Source: Dactylonectria macrodidyma
Taxonomy: Eukaryota; Ascomycota; Sordariomycetes; Hypocreales; Nectriaceae
DNA: 64,000 nt
Reading direction: 5' to 3'
Assembly: GCA_020744425.1 (NCBI GenBank)
Contig: JAGMUV010000025.1
Coordinates: 124,001 to 188,000, forward strand
The number at the start of each line of letters is the position of its first letter. Within the stretch, counting starts at the first letter, position 1. The position numbers and the translations under genes were made by a program. The notes under the pieces are model-generated. The model was not told where the DNA came from. It made no database searches and saw only the letters and a list, made by a program, of their open reading frames with translations. Below, in pieces: positions 12,038 through 22,664 of this stretch.

Positions 12038-12992
12038 CTAGATCCGTGCTTTATCCCTCTTTGCCTTCTTCTGCTCCTGTTCTTTGGCGAAAATGATGAT
12101 CCCGTCTTGACATTCTTGGTGAGCCAGCCGGTCCACCAAGCACTCGCATTCTCTGGCGTTAGCGGCCAAGAGCTCTGCCGTCCGGTTGGCATTCATCAGT
12201 TTCTTGGACGCGGCGAGCGCCACCGGAGGATACCCAGCAATTCTCTCTGCCGCCTCAAGAACCTCTTTCATGAAGGCTTCTTTCGATGCAGCGGGTATAA
12301 TCTTGGAAATTAAGCCGGCCGTCGATAGTTCGGTTGCTGTCATACGGTCGCCTGCCAAGAGTAACGCCGCTGCTTTTTGATGACCCATAACAAGGGGGAA
12401 GGCCACGCTTGAGCAGCCCTCGGGGCACAACGCCCATTTGCTGAACGGTGTAAAGAAGTAGGCGTCGGGAACAGAGTAAACGAGGTCGTAGAGTGCAAGG
12501 CAAGTCGTTCCATAGCCAACAGCCGGGCCGTTGACAGCAGCGATCAAGACTTTGGGACAGTTGATCAAGGCTTCGTTTATGTCTTTGAAGATCTGCAAGG
12601 CCGGAGATATGTCTGAGTCGCCGCCGTACTGTCCCATGTTTTTCCCTGCAGGTATTCAGTGAGCCAAATTTCCTGGCTTATCTCTTTGTGCTTCTCTGTG
12701 CTTACCCGTGGTGAAAAACTTGCCCGTCCCTGTTTGAACGATGACGCGAACGGCGGGGTTTTGAATGGCCCATTTTGTCGCTTCCAGCAGTGCCTGTGAG
12801 CAAGGATGATGGGTTAGCCAGATATTCTCATCAATAGTAACAGTAAAATGAAAAAGAATTTTCTGGAGCATCTGCCTTCAACATGTGAGGGGTCAGCGAG
12901 TTTCCCGTCTCGGGGTGGTTGTAGGCAAGAACAGCCACGGTGCCGACGAGGTTTACGGAGAAATTAGGGAATTGGGGCGTTGACTCGGACAT
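12038..12992 (-). CDS. Delta3,Delta2-enoyl-CoA isomerase-like protein (ECI2/PECI type)
   Basis: Three exons: 12876-12992, 12706-12793 and 12038-12645, giving 270 aa. The first intron again uses a GC donor (AAG|GCAGAT); no usable GT donor keeps the frame. The crotonase fold shows TGKFFTTGKN and NGPAVGYGTTCLALYDLVY. FTPFSKWALCPEGCSS carries the catalytic Glu motif of the ECI2/PECI isomerases, which shift double bonds so that unsaturated chains can enter beta-oxidation. The C-terminus ARI fits the relaxed PTS1 consensus. Two CCTCGG-type hexamers lie upstream (13299-13304, 13379-13384). With the hydratase it supplies two fatty-acyl modifying steps to the cluster. Confidence 0.87.
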
Positions 12993-13523
12993 GGTGATTT
13001 TGCATGAACCGGTCTAGTCTCATGGAAGTAAAGGTTGCTCGCTTGCAAAGAAAAAAAGGAGAAATAATCAAGATTTTGTTGGAGGCGCTGTGCCCAATAT
13101 CGGGGATATCAATTGTCGCACAAAAACGGTGTCAAGATTTCAATATGGACCATAAAAATCCAGGACCATACCCATAATCTCGGTGACATTGCGCCAATCG
13201 GGGCTTCCTTTCCAGGGACGAAATCAGGTCAGACTGGCGGGGACTTTGAATACCTAACTTTCCTGACTGTATTGTTACCCCGCGTCTCACCTCACAAACC
13301 TCGGAAACGCATGGTATTGGATGCAATCAAGCATGATAAGCACTAAGAAGGAATGGCGTAGTTCAGCATGCGACCTTGCCGAGGTAGCCTGCAGCAATCA
13401 CCGCTTCGATATTCAGCAGGCTCGTTGGCCTCCAGGAACGACGACGTGGATGCCAGCAGGTTTCGTTGAAGAACCGATTGCTAGACCAATACGTCATCGG
13501 CTCTACTCCGGCGCCAGAAAGCC
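12993..13523. promoter_or_regulatory. Divergent promoter between the isomerase and a regulator-like gene
   Basis: This 531 bp gap contains CCTCGG at 13299-13304 and CCGAGG at 13379-13384. I searched it for a zinc-cluster exon belonging to the downstream regulator-like gene and found none. Confidence 0.35.
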
Positions 13524-15639
13524 ATGGCACAGCCTACACCAGGGGGGGACCCAGTCGAACCGGCTGGTAGTGGAAGAGCTGCGGCGTATTTCAAGTTTGA
13601 TACGAGGCTGGATTACTATATGAAACTCGCCGAGGAACCTAGCCGATCGGATGGAAATAGCCACTCCCCGGGCAACCTGCCACGGGACAATGGCGGCCCA
13701 CAAGACTTTGACATGCTGGATACCGGTAATATTGCCAGTCCAGATGTCCTAACGCCTGTTTCATCCGCGTCTCTTCCCGGTGCTTCTGTCTATGCTGGCT
13801 CACGACCGTTCTCGGCTACTTATGGCTCCCCCGAACAACAAGCATCAGGCCCGATAGTTTCCAGCCGAACCAAACGAGCAGGCACGTTCCAAGTGTATCC
13901 AGATGGCCGGAGAAGCTATTTTGGACCAACCAGCTATCTCCATTTCTTTCCTAAGTCATCCATGCTATGGGACATAGGAACGACGGGAAGCGGGAGAGAC
14001 CCCAGCGCCAATGGATTGTTATTGGCTCCAGAGTACCATGTCCTTGAAGACCAACTAGTGAATGCCTTTTTCACATACGACAACCTGTTTCTCGACGCCT
14101 TCGATGAGAGCGTCTACCTCCGCGACAAGGCCCGTTTTGAAGCTGGGCAAGATGCTTTTCTCTATTCACACGCCCTCGGTTATGCCATGTAAGTGGCCGA
14201 ACAACTCACCTTAGCTTTCTCATTACCTGTTCCATGATAGTCCGGCTGACCCTTTCGCTTGCATAGCCTCGCTGCAGGTCTGTTGTACTCGTCCGAAACG
14301 GACTTGATGTCACTGCCCGATGATTCAGAAGAAGATTTTGCTTCCCGGGCACGGCGCCTTCTCCATATTGAGCTAGAGGCGCCGTCCGTCAGTACGGTTC
14401 TGACACTCATTGTCCTCTGCTCGCTCAGTGCAGCCGAAGCACTCGATGACCAAGGTAAACATCCATCTTTCAATGACTTTAGGTGAAGAAATACGTGAAC
14501 GATCAACTGATGTACCAAATTAGGATGGTTCTACTCTGGTGAGTACTGGCCGTCGTAGTTAGCCTACACCCATTGACTCTTGCAGGAACCGCACTTCGAC
14601 TAATACCAGCACTTGGTTTGGATCAAATTGACGGCTTATCACATCCACTAGAGGATAAGAATGCACTTCGGGTGCTGCGACGCAGTATAGTCGCAGGCGC
14701 AACATGTCTTGACACGTAAGGCGGAGTGTCTCAGATCCTCTGGCAGATCAAGTTCTAACAACGGATCACAACAGCATCTGGCATGGTTGGTGTGGCAGAT
14801 CAACACCCGGTTTAGGCTCCTTTCCGATCCTCCAATTCGAGGACGAAAGTTTCCACGACGATGGAGAGTCTAATTGTGCCGCGGTATCACGCTTTATAGC
14901 TCTAGGGTTCATCCATCGAAACCTGCTCTGGCAATCGTGATTATACTTCCGCTTCTATTGATGGAGGACGGGTTGACTAACCCTATAGTAGGACACAAGA
15001 AAAACCAAACATAGACCAGATATGGACTGCAATGCAGCAGTGGACAACGTCAATGTCATCTTCGGGACTTTATGAACAAACAGACCGTCGAACTTCGGCA
15101 CTTGCTCTGCAGTCACTGTAGGTCTCTTCTCTATCTATTTTTTCCAAGAGGCTTGAGCTATCTGGCCAGCCCCAAGTGTGCCATTCTTTTGTCGACAGCT
15201 CAATGCTTCTTCTGCAACCCGCCATTTGTACTGATAATGCTTAATGTCTAGAATGCATTTCCACGGCATGCTCATCCAGTTTCATCAGCTCCAACCAAAT
15301 GCAGCCACAGAACGGCGTTCCTCCTCTGCAAAAATATGCATATATTCACTTGAAAAGTGTATCGAGTCTGCAAACGAGATTTCACATCTGCAGCAAGTCT
15401 TTCGAAAGCGACACGGTCTTGGACGCCTCCATCCATTGTCGATTCATCCGATGTTGGCGGCGAGTTTGATCCACGTACAGAGCTTTGCCGAGTCGCAGGG
15501 GTCGTCGAGGGAGAGCAAGCAAGCCCGGCAAAATGTTCTCCGGTCAATTCAAGTATTCGGGGAAATTGCCGAGACCATGAACGCTGGGTCGAGGGCATTG
15601 GAAATCGTCATAGCAGCGCAGCGTGAATGGTCAAAGTAG
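13524..15639 (+). CDS. Fungal-specific transcription factor domain protein lacking a zinc cluster
   Basis: Seven exons: 13524-14188, 14267-14454, 14525-14539 (15 nt), 14586-14715, 14775-14936, 14989-15117 and 15252-15639, giving 558 aa. It resembles the regulatory domain of NirA-type zinc-cluster factors: SYFGPTSYLHFF, LEDQLVNAFFTYDN, RARRLLHIELEAPSVSTVLTL, GWFYSGTALRLIPALGLDQI and the terminal MHFHGMLIQFHQLQ. No Cys6 cluster or other DNA-binding motif lies in the first 220 residues or upstream. It may act as a cofactor or be a remnant that lost its DNA-binding exon. Reading frames stay open through all introns, which argues against simple decay. The long sixth intron (134 bp) is the least certain. 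It borders the carboxylase cluster, but no function can be assigned. Confidence 0.68.
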
Positions 15640-15857
15640 GCTTTCGGAATGCCAATGGAAGAAATTTATGTGAGTCTTAGTAGTCTGGGGCAATATGGAT
15701 GTATCAGTAGGGTTCAATTCGAGTGTTAAGGGATATGGTTACCATGATCAGTTGAGGAATGATGAGAAAAACTTTCTTGGCTGAATGATGTTTACTGCGT
15801 CACAATCCATAGGTCTTCAAATCTTGTCCCGACAGATGATTTCTCCTCAATCCCTCG

Positions 15858-18800
15858 ATGTTTAGCCTTCTAGGGCATTTGCTAGTCACCGGACCAGTAT
15901 CGCAGACAACCATGCAAGTGAACTCCGCCAGCGTGGACTCACCCACCCCACCAATACCATGTTTGGGTGAACCAAGCGCTCATACAGGGGGGCCTGATGG
16001 TGGGCATCAATGGTGGATGCACTCACTTCATGCTATTGGTTATCACAGCTGCGTCACGTTTCAGCCGCGCCCACAACACGAACAATGGATGCTTACGACC
16101 TCGCGTTGCAGTCAGCTCACACCTAAGGCAGGATACTGGGCTAAGCGGCTCCTCCAAATAAACAGACAATTTCCCACGTTATTCCTTCCTCGCTTGATCT
16201 TGTGCATCTGCCGCAGGCGTCGCGGGCGCTCAGAAAAGTCGCGTTGGGTTAGGCGGCAGGTCAAACTCACATGGCTGCTGCCTCGGCGGCTAACTGAGCG
16301 TCTTCCATTCAAAGACAAATTCACCAAATCAAAGCCGAGTCTCAGAGATCAAGTCATGTACAGTATCTGTCACTTCGACATGGGTTTCCGAATCTTCAAT
16401 TACATAGAGTCAACGAGGTCATGGAGCCGTGTCTGCTCCTGCTGGGACTCAACTTGGGAAACGTTTAGAAGACCTTATCTTATCGTCAAGGCCATCAGAA
16501 TACTTTTACCAGGTTTTCTACCAGGCCCAGGCAGCGTTCCACTCCTTGATACCCGTTTCGAGTGGAGATGGGATGGTTTAGACGACGCCATCAGCACCCA
16601 TCGAGAAGCTCTCCAAGCAATACCAGACGACCACCCTGACCGCCCGACCCATCTCAGAAGGCTTTGGATCAAACTCAAAGATAAGGCATGGCAAACAGGA
16701 AAGTTGGCCGACTATGAATCAGCTATCCAGGTCGGACACGCAACTCTCAACTCAATCGAAGAAAGCCACCCAGACCGAGGAGAGTACCTACACGACATGG
16801 CAAATCATTTCACGACCATGGCTTCAGACTTCACCAAACTAGTAGCAGACTGGGAAGAAGCGGTCCACTTCGAGCGAATGGCAGTTGACGCTACGCCAGA
16901 TGGCCATCCAGAACGATTGCGCTACCTCAAAAGTCTCGGAGACAAGCTTCTCAGGAAATATTCCAGGACAAAGGCGATGCCGGACTTGGACGATTGCATT
17001 CAAATCAGACAAGCGGCAGTCAATGCAAGGCCAGAGCATGACCTCGATAGAATGCCTGACCTTTCGAGGCTCGTCGAAGTGCTTCGTCTGCGGTTCGACA
17101 GAAGAGGAGATCCTTCGGACCTGGATGAAGCTTTGCACTTCGTCAAACAAATCGGGAACGACGTATTTAATGAGAAGACTCACCGAGAGATTTACCTTCA
17201 TCCACTTGCCAATATCCTTCGCGCGAAGTACGAGATCACCAAAGATGCTACCTATTTAGAGGAGGCAATACGCATACAACGAGCGATTGTTGATGGGACC
17301 CATGAATCTAGTCCCGACCGATTTGAATACATCCACACTCTTGCAGTTACAATGCATGTCCGGTTCGAGAGCTCCAGGGCTCTGTCCGACATCAACGAGG
17401 CCATCCGCTTGATGCGAGAAATCAATGATCCCGCCTCTGGAGAGCATCACCTTGGGAGCCTCGCGTATTTCCTTTCATGCAGATATGATCTGACAGGAGA
17501 GAAAGCCGATATGACAGAAGCCATCTCATGCTACCAGGTCGCGATGCAAGAATCCAACGAGTCTGTACCGAATCGAATCATTGCCACTAGGAATATTCTT
17601 CGCCTCTCTGCAAAGACCTCGGATTGGGATAGGGCATATGAACCCCTCTGTATCGCCATAGACCTCATTTCTCAACTCATGCCACGATCGCTGCAAGTTT
17701 CTGATAAGCAATACTTGCTTGGCGGTCAAGCAATAGCTGGTCTCGCGTCGGATGCGGCAGCATTGTCACTGCAGTTGGACAAAGGGCCGCTCGCTGCCCT
17801 TGACTTTCTAGAGAAGGGCCGTGGAGTGCTTGCTACATCTCTAGTGGATTTGAGAACGGATATTTCGGAGTTGCGAAAGGCGTATCCGCAGCTGGCAGAA
17901 CAATTCACCCACCTTCGAGACGAACTCGAGCGACTTGCGCCACATGGTCAACTACAAAGCAATGACGACAGTCCAATCCAGCAACGTGAACGATACCGGC
18001 ATTTCGAGGCAGGCAACAACATGGACCAATTGATCATCGAAATTCGCAAGCAACCAGGATTCCACAACTTTTTACAAACGCCGAATGAAGCAGAAATCCG
18101 TGCCGCGGCAAAGCATGGCCCGATTGTAGTCATCAACACTACCAAGCATCGCTTTGACGCAATAATAGTCGAACAGCATCAAATCCGTTGCATTCGACTG
18201 CCTGATCTTACTTACGCAGATCTCAACATCAAAGCTGAAAGCCGAGATCTCGGAAGCCCAGAAACATTAGAGTGGTTATGGGATGTCGTTGCTCAACCCA
18301 TTCTACACGCTTTAGGGTTCATAGAGCCTTCTGCAGGCGACGACTGGCCCCATATATGGTGGATTCCTACAGGACAGCTTTCCAAATTCCCTCTTCATGC
18401 AGCTGGGTATCACAGAAATGGCTCGACTGAATCGGTGATGGACAGGGTGATGTCATCCTACGGCTCATCAGTAACCGCAATAATTCGCGGCCGTCGCCAT
18501 GACAAGCGAGGAAACACATCACCGGGCTCATCTAGGGCGCTTCTTGTTGCCATGCAGCATACAAAAGAGGCATCCGTGTCGGCTCTTCCATTCGCGGGAA
18601 CAGAGATAGCAATGTTACGTGACCTATTAAGGTCAATGAACGTCAACACGGTGGAGCCCGGACAACGGAAAAAGGATATAGTATCCCAGCTACCAAGTTG
18701 CGACATGTTCCATTTTGCCGGTCATGGGCACACACACGATGATCCTCTTATGAGCCGTCTGCTATTGGGAGAGGAGAAGAGCGAGCCGTTAACGGTAAAC

Positions 18801-19262
18801 GATCTACTGGAGATGAACATCTCTGAGCATTCACCTTTTCTTGCCTACCTGTCAGCATGCGGAACTGGTCGCATCACTTTTGACAATTTTATCGATGAGA
18901 GCATCCACTTGGTTAGTGCATGCCAGCTCGCCGGATATCGCCACGTGATTGGCACATTATGGGAAGTAAACGACGAGCTCTGCGTGGACATAGCAAGGCT
19001 TACATATGAAGGCATTCGAGATGGGGGGATGACGGATGAATCAGTCTGTCGAGGGCTTCATAACGGCCTTCGAGAACTGCGAAATCGCTGGCTCGGTATG
19101 CGAGGCAAGGTTCGGGGTAAGAGCTCTATGAACATGGTGAAGCCGCCAGTGTTGAGGGAGCAAGTGGGTTCTGAGATGCTTAGAGATGTCATTGTCGTTG
19201 ACGAGGACCATGACGCGGAAGGAATGTTGCAGTGGGTTCCGTATGTTCATTATGGGGTTTGA
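15858..19262 (+). CDS. TPR-repeat protein with C-terminal CHAT (caspase-like) protease domain
   Basis: A single open frame of 1134 aa. Residues about 239-620 hold tetratricopeptide-like repeats, each with a DDAIxxxxxAL...HPDR pattern. The last ~300 residues form a CHAT domain, a clan CD cysteine peptidase relative of caspases and separase. The expected His-Cys dyad is visible: His956 in FAGHGHTHDD and Cys1001 in YLSACGTG. The first ~230 residues are basic and unlike the family, so the true start may be later, for example the ATG at 16356. No NB-ARC or other ATPase lies in the same frame. Bacterial TPR-CHAT proteins are immune effectors, and fungal relatives are abundant and mostly uncharacterised. 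HET and HeLo-like genes lie about 12-15 kb downstream. Confidence 0.8.
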   Translation: MFSLLGHLLVTGPVSQTTMQVNSASVDSPTPPIPCLGEPSAHTGGPDGGHQWWMHSLHAIGYHSCVTFQPRPQHEQWMLTTSRCSQLTPKAGYWAKRLLQINRQFPTLFLPRLILCICRRRRGRSEKSRWVRRQVKLTWLLPRRLTERLPFKDKFTKSKPSLRDQVMYSICHFDMGFRIFNYIESTRSWSRVCSCWDSTWETFRRPYLIVKAIRILLPGFLPGPGSVPLLDTRFEWRWDGLDDAISTHREALQAIPDDHPDRPTHLRRLWIKLKDKAWQTGKLADYESAIQVGHATLNSIEESHPDRGEYLHDMANHFTTMASDFTKLVADWEEAVHFERMAVDATPDGHPERLRYLKSLGDKLLRKYSRTKAMPDLDDCIQIRQAAVNARPEHDLDRMPDLSRLVEVLRLRFDRRGDPSDLDEALHFVKQIGNDVFNEKTHREIYLHPLANILRAKYEITKDATYLEEAIRIQRAIVDGTHESSPDRFEYIHTLAVTMHVRFESSRALSDINEAIRLMREINDPASGEHHLGSLAYFLSCRYDLTGEKADMTEAISCYQVAMQESNESVPNRIIATRNILRLSAKTSDWDRAYEPLCIAIDLISQLMPRSLQVSDKQYLLGGQAIAGLASDAAALSLQLDKGPLAALDFLEKGRGVLATSLVDLRTDISELRKAYPQLAEQFTHLRDELERLAPHGQLQSNDDSPIQQRERYRHFEAGNNMDQLIIEIRKQPGFHNFLQTPNEAEIRAAAKHGPIVVINTTKHRFDAIIVEQHQIRCIRLPDLTYADLNIKAESRDLGSPETLEWLWDVVAQPILHALGFIEPSAGDDWPHIWWIPTGQLSKFPLHAAGYHRNGSTESVMDRVMSSYGSSVTAIIRGRRHDKRGNTSPGSSRALLVAMQHTKEASVSALPFAGTEIAMLRDLLRSMNVNTVEPGQRKKDIVSQLPSCDMFHFAGHGHTHDDPLMSRLLLGEEKSEPLTVNDLLEMNISEHSPFLAYLSACGTGRITFDNFIDESIHLVSACQLAGYRHVIGTLWEVNDELCVDIARLTYEGIRDGGMTDESVCRGLHNGLRELRNRWLGMRGKVRGKSSMNMVKPPVLREQVGSEMLRDVIVVDEDHDAEGMLQWVPYVHYGV

Positions 19263-20638
19263 ACACCAACAGAATAGAGCCAATCCACCGCCTTTACGCT
19301 TGATACTCCTTTCAATCACTGGCGACAGCCGTGGTGCAAGATAGTCCATGCTGCGTCTGAAAAGTCAATTCAAGCCGAGGACCTTCGCCGTAGCACACAA
19401 ATCGACGCTGAGCCACTGAAAGCGGAGAGAATTTGCCATTGGCAGGACCAGAATCGCCAGCGTCGCATTGTAATTCGGCAACAGGCAGGCTAATGAGATG
19501 CTTACCTATTTCGTCTAGCCCAATAAAAGTTTCAAGATAACGCATATAACCACGTGGAGGTTAGGACGGAAATAAAAGCGTTCAAGTACCTTTGTAGGAC
19601 GACAACGAACCGATAGAGCCGTAGATAGCTTGTAAGGCGCAGCGCTAATCGCGCCGTGAAACAGCCACACGGCTTTCAATCACTCACCAGGCAAAGAGGG
19701 ACGGACGGCTGCAAGGCAACAAACAAAGCCCGTCGATTTGAATGCGGGTGGGCAGTTGACCCCAGTCCCTATCTATTTGCCCCCGCCTTTGCATGATGGT
19801 AGCGCGAAATGAGCGGCAACACAAACCTAATCGAGAAGATGGAAGCGACGCCATCTCCACCTTCGGGTAGACGGCTGAGAGCCGAGCTCCATTCGGCGAG
19901 CCGGGAGGGATTTAAGGCGACGGTTGGTCGAAACCCTGTGTCTGTACTCTAATTTTATGTTTACTGGTGCAGATGGAAGACGAGCGACAGATCATGTTCC
20001 TCCCCGTCAGTGCCGTTTGTCATGATGGTTGGTGTGGCATCATGTGGTGTGGTCCGTTTGCATCATGCCGATGCTGTTGTTGGCTTGTTTCGCCCACACC
20101 ACCTTGCCAAGACCCCCGATCGATCCCGTCAACAGTAACTTAGATCTGCAGGAAGTAGAACAGGCACGAACCGTCCAAGGACCTGAGATAAACGCCTAGT
20201 CAGTAAGCTACTGCAGTGGAGTCTCACGTTAGAACCAACAGCAAGGAGACCGGCGCGTAGCATAAAACAACTAGACAATCCTTCGTCCCGTTGAGGTAGC
20301 TCTGCTCCGCATGAATCCCGTCGTCGCCGTCAGGTACGGGCAAGTAACGTTATCTGATCCAGCACCGCACGTTCATCAATATTAGCCGCAGACTAAGACC
20401 AAACGAAGCCGGAAAGTCAGCCGACATGTCGTCGACCTACCTAAACAGGCAGAACGTTAAGACAGGCTGGGAATACGGGGTCTCTATTCCTCGTCCGGAC
20501 GCGCCGGGCCACGTGGGAGCGGAGATGTTAGTCCCAACGCTGACTCCAGGCCATGTTTAAATACTGAGCGGCTTGCTGCTTGTTGCTTCCTCTGCTCCCC
20601 TAAGCGAACAAGCCAATTCTCTTGGGATCCCTTTTCCC
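19263..20638. other. Long intergenic region, no gene recognised
   Basis: 1,376 bp between the CHAT gene and the amidohydrolase. Open frames are short and unsupported. A CCGAGG hexamer occurs at 19376-19381, showing this motif also appears outside the carboxylase cluster. The 3' part is GC-rich and probably includes the amidohydrolase promoter. No repeat or RNA gene was seen. Confidence 0.4.
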
Positions 20639-22664
20639 ATGGCCTACGGATCATTGCTCCTCTGTGTAGGCGCCCTCACGGCGGCCCTGCTGCCCGCAGG
20701 CGCCGCAGCCGTCAAGCCGGCCGACGTCGTCTTCCACAATGGCAGCATCTACACCATGGACTGCGACAACACCAAAGTCGGCGGGCTGGCGATCCGCAAC
20801 GGCGCCGTCGCGTTTACCGGGTCATCGAAGCGCGCCAAGGCATATATCGGCAAGAAGACAAAGGTGGTCGACCTCGAGGGCCGCATGGCCATGCCGGGCC
20901 TTGTCGACTCGCACATGCACGTTCTTTCTGGGGGGCTGTTTCTGCTTAAGTGCGACCTGAGCTACCAGTCGCTGCCCATCGCCGATGTTCTAGAGCACAT
21001 CCAGGGCTGTATTGATGGCGAGACGGGAAAGACGGACGACGACTGGGTCGAGGTTGTCAACATGGACTACCCAGGTCTCGTCGACCGCAGCGGCGATGTC
21101 GGCAAGCTACAGCTAGACACGCTGGACACGAACCGACCCGTCATCATCCGCTCCAGCGACTACCACACCGTTATAGCCAACTCGCGCGCCCTCGAACTCT
21201 CCGACATCACGGCGGCCACGCCGGACCCGGCCGATGGCAAGATCGTCCGCGTGCCGGGAAGCCAAGAACCCTCAGGCGTGCTTCAGGACGGCGGGTACAA
21301 CCTGCTCTCGGGGCCCCCGGAGCCCTCCGACGCCGAGAACCTCGACGCCGGCCGGGCCGCTCTCAAGCTCCTCCGCGAAGCTGGCATCACCACCTTCCAA
21401 GACGCGGCCGCCGGCGCGGGCCACCAGAAGGTCTTCAAGGCGCTCAAGAAAGAAGGCGGCCTCAGCGCGCGCGCCTACTTCGACTATCGCATCGAGGCAC
21501 CCAGCTCGGTGTCTGGCGTCAAGGCGCTCGTATCCGAAGTCATCGAGACGCTGGCGGGCCTGCACGACAAGAAGAAGCTGGGCCCCAAGCCGACGCTCAA
21601 GTGGCAGGCCGTCAAGGCCTTCATCGACGGCGTCATCACGTACCCCTCTAACACGGCCGCCCTCATCGAGCCGTACTTTGCGCCCGTCAACGGATCCGAC
21701 GAGTGGGCGCCCGATCCTGACTCTCTCAATGATCTGTATTGGAAGCCAGCAGTACTAACCAAGACGCTCGAGCTGCTCTTCCTCGCCGGCATCGACGCGC
21801 AGCTCCACGTCGACGGCGACCTCGCAGTGCGCGTGGCGCTCAACGCGGCCGAGTCGTTCCGCAAGAAGCACCCGAACCACAAGTTCAAGCTGGGCCTCGC
21901 GCACGACGAGCTGACGCACGAGAAAGACTGGCCGCGGTTCGCCAAGCTCGAGGTCGACCCCATCGTCAGCTACCAGTGGTCGCAGCTCAGCTCCTTCTAT
22001 ATCCCCAGCACCTTCAAGGCCATGGGCGACGATCGTCTGGACAACTTGCAGTCCTGGGCGCAGTTTGAGAAGTTTGGTCGGCCTCTGGTGTACGGCAGCG
22101 ACTGGCCTGTGAGTATCCCATAGCCCTTGATATCACTCTGCATCCGCTAATAATGACATGCTGTAGATCGACCCCCTCGACGAATTCCTCGCTCTTAAAG
22201 TCGCCGTCACCCGTTCTGGAGACCCAACAAACCCCAACTCTCCCGCATCACAAGGCCCTCCCTTCGACGCCGTCTTTCCAACCGGCAGCGGCATCTCCCG
22301 CAAGTCAGCCCTACAATCCATCACCATCAACGGCGCACGCTTCCTGCGCGCCGACAAGCACATCGGCTCGCTCGAGACGGGCAAGCTAGCCGACATCATC
22401 GTGCTCGACAAGAACTTCTTCAAGGTGCCCGCCGAGGAGCTGGGCCGCCAGACGGTGCTACTGACCATGGTCGGCGGCGAGGTCGTCTACGTCGCCGACG
22501 GCCACGACTTTGGCGTCACGCCCAAGTTCCCCAACGACGATGCGACCAGCAAGAGGCTTGCTCGTCGCACCGTCGGAGGCTTCGCCGCCAAGGAGCTGTC
22601 ACACGAGGCCAGAACTAGCGCGGCTCAGCTGAGGAAGCGAGGAACGTGCGTGCACAAGCATTGA
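20639..22664 (+). CDS. Secreted YtcJ-like amidohydrolase (amidohydrolase family 3)
   Basis: Two exons, 20639-22108 and 22167-22664, giving 655 aa. The start ATG (TTTCCCATGG) begins a signal peptide: a short polar start, then LLLCVGALTAALLPAGAAA. Next comes the amidohydrolase beta-sandwich strand VFHNGSIYTMD and the metal-binding DSHMHVLSGG. Further conserved pieces are QLHVDGDLAVRVALNA, LAHDELTHEKDWPRF, YGSDWPIDPLDEF and the C-terminal GSLETGKLADIIVLD. Family members hydrolyse amide or related bonds in small molecules, and the substrate here is unknown. The intron is at a conserved SDWP|IDP junction. The coding sequence is much more GC-rich at third positions than its neighbours, producing long overlapping shadow frames. 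Confidence 0.85.

Noticed and set aside
13321..13523. Upstream open frame as a missing zinc-cluster exon (it reads SSACDLAEVACSN)
   Set aside because: Only two or three Cys with wrong spacing, and no basic segment; not a Zn2Cys6 cluster.
15118..15251. Alternative acceptor in the sixth intron of the regulator-like gene giving a short extra coding piece
   Set aside because: It runs into a stop codon before the conserved C-terminal block; the later acceptor restores the family motif.
21234..22068. Long open frames overlapping the amidohydrolase, on both strands
   Set aside because: They are Arg/Ser/Ala-rich shadow translations caused by high GC; the amidohydrolase frame has clear motifs and a conserved splice.
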